This document shows, one piece after another, positions 5,804 to 7,765 of a stretch of DNA of 7,765 nucleotides. The stretch comes from Thermoanaerobaculia bacterium. GTDB lineage: Bacteria > Acidobacteriota > Thermoanaerobaculia > Multivoradales > UBA5704. The stretch spans positions 1 through 7,765 of the forward strand of contig JAICSG010000166.1 of assembly GCA_025937035.1 (NCBI GenBank), given 5' to 3'. The translations under genes were made by a program, and so were the position numbers. The notes below the pieces were generated by a model. It saw only the letters and a program-made list of their open reading frames with translations, searched no databases and was not told where the DNA came from. Each line of letters starts with the position of its first letter. The first letter of the stretch is position 1.

Positions 5804-6796
5804 ATGCGTGACGGATACCCGCTGGTCGAGCTGCACCGCCATCTGGACGGCAACGTCCGCATCGAGACCGTGCTCGACCTCTGCCGGCGGCACGGCCTGG
5901 AGCTGCCGGCCTGGACGGTCGAGGAGCTGCGCCCGCACGTCCAGATCCTGGAGCGCGAGCCGAGCCTGGTTCACTTCATCGCCAAATTCGAGCTCCTGCG
6001 GCGGGCCATGGTGGACTACGACGCCGTGCGGCGGATCGTGCGGGAGAACCTGGAGGACGCGGCGCGCGAGGGGATCGACTACATCGAGCTGCGGTTCAGC
6101 CCGTACTTCATGGCCGAGACGCATGGCCTCGACCCTTTCGGGGTGGTGGACGCCGTCTGCGACGCGCTGGAGGAGGGGCGGGGGACGATCCCGGTCAAGG
6201 CCAGGCTGATCGGCATCATCGCCCGCAACTACGGGCCGGAGACCGGGCGGATCGAGCTGGCGGCGGCCATCCGCGGCCGGGATCGCGGAGTGGTGGCGCT
6301 CGACCTCGCCGGGGACGAGGCGGGCTACCCTGGCGAGCTGTTCGTCCGCCACTTCCAGGAGGCCCGGGAGGCCGGGCTTCACACCACCGCCCACGCCGGC
6401 GAGGCGGCCGGGGCGGAGAGCGTCCGCCAGGCGGTGCTGGGCCTGGGGGCCGAGCGGATCGGCCACGGCATCCGGTCGATCGAGGACCCCGCCGTGCTCG
6501 ACCTGCTCGCAGAGCGGGAGATCCCCCTGGAGGTCTGCCCCACGAGCAACCTGCACACCAGCACCGTGCGGGACTACCGCTCGCACCCTCTCCCGGCCCT
6601 GCTGCGCCGGGGCATCCGCTGCACCCTGAACACGGACGACCCGAGCATCAGCGGCCTCGATCTGGCCCATGAGTACCGGGTGGCCTCCGAGGAGCTGGGC
6701 CTCTCGGCGGCGGAGATCCGGCGGATGCAGGAGACCGCGGTCGAGGCCGCCTTCCTCACCCCCGGGGAGCGGGCGGAGCTGCTGGGGGTCTCCTGA
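5804..6796 (+). CDS. add: Adenosine deaminase
   Basis: This cytoplasmic, zinc-dependent amidohydrolase converts adenosine (and deoxyadenosine) to inosine in purine salvage. The 330-residue protein follows E. coli Add closely in length and along its sequence. The metal ligands are His11 and His13 in HRHLDGN, His197 in HAGE and Asp278 in NTDDP. Glu200 of HAGE is the catalytic proton donor and His221 in RIGHG the active-site base. Other matching blocks are YIELRFSP (93-100), ALDLAGDE (165-172) and TSNLHTSTV (247-255). Adenine or aminofutalosine deaminases share the fold, but the LDLAGDE and TSNLHTSTV segments favour true adenosine deaminase. It has a strong ribosome binding site. The H-NS-like gene follows 39 bases later on the same strand, so the two may be co-transcribed, though no functional link is known. 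All catalytic residues are intact. Confidence 0.95.
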   Translation: MRDGYPLVELHRHLDGNVRIETVLDLCRRHGLELPAWTVEELRPHVQILEREPSLVHFIAKFELLRRAMVDYDAVRRIVRENLEDAAREGIDYIELRFSPYFMAETHGLDPFGVVDAVCDALEEGRGTIPVKARLIGIIARNYGPETGRIELAAAIRGRDRGVVALDLAGDEAGYPGELFVRHFQEAREAGLHTTAHAGEAAGAESVRQAVLGLGAERIGHGIRSIEDPAVLDLLAEREIPLEVCPTSNLHTSTVRDYRSHPLPALLRRGIRCTLNTDDPSISGLDLAHEYRVASEELGLSAAEIRRMQETAVEAAFLTPGERAELLGVS

Positions 6797-6835
6797 TAGA
6801 CTTCCGGGCGATCTCAGCAAGGAGGGAAAGACCTG

Positions 6836-7159
6836 ATGGCGAAGAACGGCATTGATCTTTCGAAGCTCTCGATCGAGGAGCTCCAGGCCCTGGCGCGGGA
6901 CATCGAGACCGAGATCGTGACCCGCCGCGCGGCCGAGAAGGAGCGCGTCCTCAATCAGATGCGGGAGCTGGCGGGGAGCTTGGGGCTGACCCTGGAGGAG
7001 CTGCTGCGGGAGGAGCGGGGCGCGGGCTCGACGGCGCCGCCGAAATACCGCCATCCGGACAACCCCGGCCTCACCTGGTCGGGGCGCGGCAAGCGGCCCA
7101 CCTGGGTCAACGAGGCGCTCGCCTCGGGCAAGACGCTCGACGACCTCGCTGCTTCTTAA
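6836..7159 (+). CDS. H-NS family nucleoid-associated protein
   Basis: This 107-residue basic protein has the two-part H-NS layout. Residues 8-60 are a charged helical, coiled-coil-like oligomerisation region (LSKLSIEELQ onward) and 61-69 a Gly/Ser/Pro linker. Residues 70-107 form the C-terminal DNA-binding domain, with the diagnostic core TWSGRGKRPTWV (80-91) after YRHPDNPG and before LASGKTLDDL. The family binds the minor groove of AT-rich DNA, bridges it and silences horizontally acquired genes. This form resembles the short Burkholderia-type H-NS relatives more than E. coli H-NS (137 residues). AAGGAGGG lies 9 bases before the ATG. Its stop codon overlaps the stop of the converging gene within one TTAA. 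Whether it is a global silencer or a minor paralogue cannot be judged from one locus. Confidence 0.88.
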   Translation: MAKNGIDLSKLSIEELQALARDIETEIVTRRAAEKERVLNQMRELAGSLGLTLEELLREERGAGSTAPPKYRHPDNPGLTWSGRGKRPTWVNEALASGKTLDDLAAS

Positions 7160-7765
7160 CCGGTGTAGGAATCGTCCTGCTCGATCTTCGACAGGACCCA
7201 GTCGAACTCGCCGCTGGTGATCTTGGCGCCGCAGTGCTCGCACTGGCCGACCATGTTGACGTCGAGCGGCGCGCCGCAGTTGGGGCAGCTCTTGTCGGCC
7301 CGCGGCGCGCCCTTGACCCCCGCGCCGCGGATCAGCGTCCAGTATTCCGAATAGAAGCGGTCGTGCTTGGGATCGCCCGTGACCACGTCCCCCGTGGCCT
7401 GGCGGACGGTGTAGTCGCGCCCCGAGCCCCAGAGCCGGATGGTCAGCGCGTCGTAGTGGCGGTCGCGCACGATCTTGACCGTCTTCCACTCGACGATCCG
7501 CATCCCCTCCAGGACGTTGCGCAGCCCCTGCTTCTCGTAGGCGGTGATCCAGTACTGGAGGTAGTCGAAGAGGCCGTCCGAGACGTAGGGCCGGGCGCCG
7601 CCGAGGTCCCGGCGGGACCACGCGGCGTTCAGCTCGGTATAGATGAGCTGCAGCCGGGCGTTGAGCGCCTCGTTGGTCACGCCGGGGTCCTCGCGCACCA
7701 GCTCGGCCCAGCGGGCGCTGAGCTTCGGGTGGAAGATCGTCGGCCAGTTCGTCCCCACCTCCTGG
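7156..7765 (-). CDS. Tim44-like domain protein with C-terminal zinc ribbon (N-terminal end lies beyond the right edge)
   Basis: The minus-strand frame is open to the window edge, so at least 202 codons of the C-terminal part are seen. A GTG at 7758 is unlikely to be the start, because the GGAG before it leaves no spacing and the frame continues upstream. The segment from WAELVREDPGV through FYSEYWTLIRG has the NTF2-like Tim44 pattern, with conserved pieces such as NAAWSRRDLGGARPYVSD and GLRNVLEGMRI. It is followed by a four-cysteine zinc ribbon, CPNCG (about 7274-7287) and CEHCG (about 7229-7242), and a short tail, GEFDWVLSKI. Similar architectures occur in bacterial Tim44-domain proteins, often with membrane segments in the N-terminal part not seen here. 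The function of these bacterial proteins is unclear. The TAA stop overlaps the stop of the H-NS-like gene. Confidence 0.8.
   Translation of the reverse strand, partial: QEVGTNWPTIFHPKLSARWAELVREDPGVTNEALNARLQLIYTELNAAWSRRDLGGARPYVSDGLFDYLQYWITAYEKQGLRNVLEGMRIVEWKTVKIVRDRHYDALTIRLWGSGRDYTVRQATGDVVTGDPKHDRFYSEYWTLIRGAGVKGAPRADKSCPNCGAPLDVNMVGQCEHCGAKITSGEFDWVLSKIEQDDSYTG

Noticed and set aside
5639..7621. Minus-strand open frame of 660 codons, the longest in the window
   Set aside because: It is antisense to adenosine deaminase and the H-NS-like gene and overlaps the Tim44-like gene in another frame. Its composition is Arg/Gly/Pro/Asp/Leu-rich and lacks motifs; GC-rich antisense frames are often open this long.

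Overview
The window reads as an ordinary stretch of chromosome from a GC-rich bacterium. Two exported proteins with signal peptides, a class A-type adenosine deaminase and an H-NS family protein fit a Gram-negative-like organism. H-NS proteins are best known from Proteobacteria, but nothing here fixes the phylum, and an uncultivated soil or sediment lineage is equally possible. No phage, plasmid, CRISPR, secretion or biosynthetic cluster is visible. Seven protein genes and one tRNA fill almost all of it, and two of the protein genes run off the window edges.

Layout. (1) 1-520, minus: N-terminal part of transketolase, cut by the left edge. (2) 521-822, no gene: a 155-bp nested palindromic repeat (604-758), then a near-consensus sigma70 promoter (771-799). 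(3) 823-915, plus: tRNA-Ser(GCU) with an encoded CCA, followed by a hairpin (941-970). (4) 1032-2393, plus: Sad/YneI-like succinate-semialdehyde dehydrogenase. (5) 2398-3300, minus: universal stress protein with two Usp domains, converging on the dehydrogenase with a 4-base gap. (6) 3379-4131, minus: class I SAM-dependent methyltransferase with an N-terminal signal sequence. (7) 4224-5636, plus: exported type I sulfatase, divergent from the methyltransferase and probably leaderless. (8) 5804-6796, plus: adenosine deaminase. (9) 6836-7159, plus: small H-NS-like nucleoid protein. (10) 7156-7765, minus: Tim44-like domain protein ending in a zinc ribbon, cut by the right edge; its stop codon overlaps that of the H-NS gene.

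The genes do not form one pathway. Transketolase belongs to central carbon metabolism, the dehydrogenase to GABA/semialdehyde catabolism, adenosine deaminase to purine salvage, and the sulfatase to scavenging of sulfated glycans. The Usp and H-NS proteins are general stress and nucleoid factors. Only adenosine deaminase/H-NS (39-base gap) and methyltransferase/Usp (78-base gap) could be co-transcribed.

I found no convincing undescribed multi-gene system. The items most worth a second look are the palindromic repeat, the apparently exported methyltransferase, the leaderless sulfatase promoter, the H-NS protein in a GC-rich genome, and the Tim44/zinc-ribbon protein. All functional calls rest on reading motifs by eye; no database search was run.
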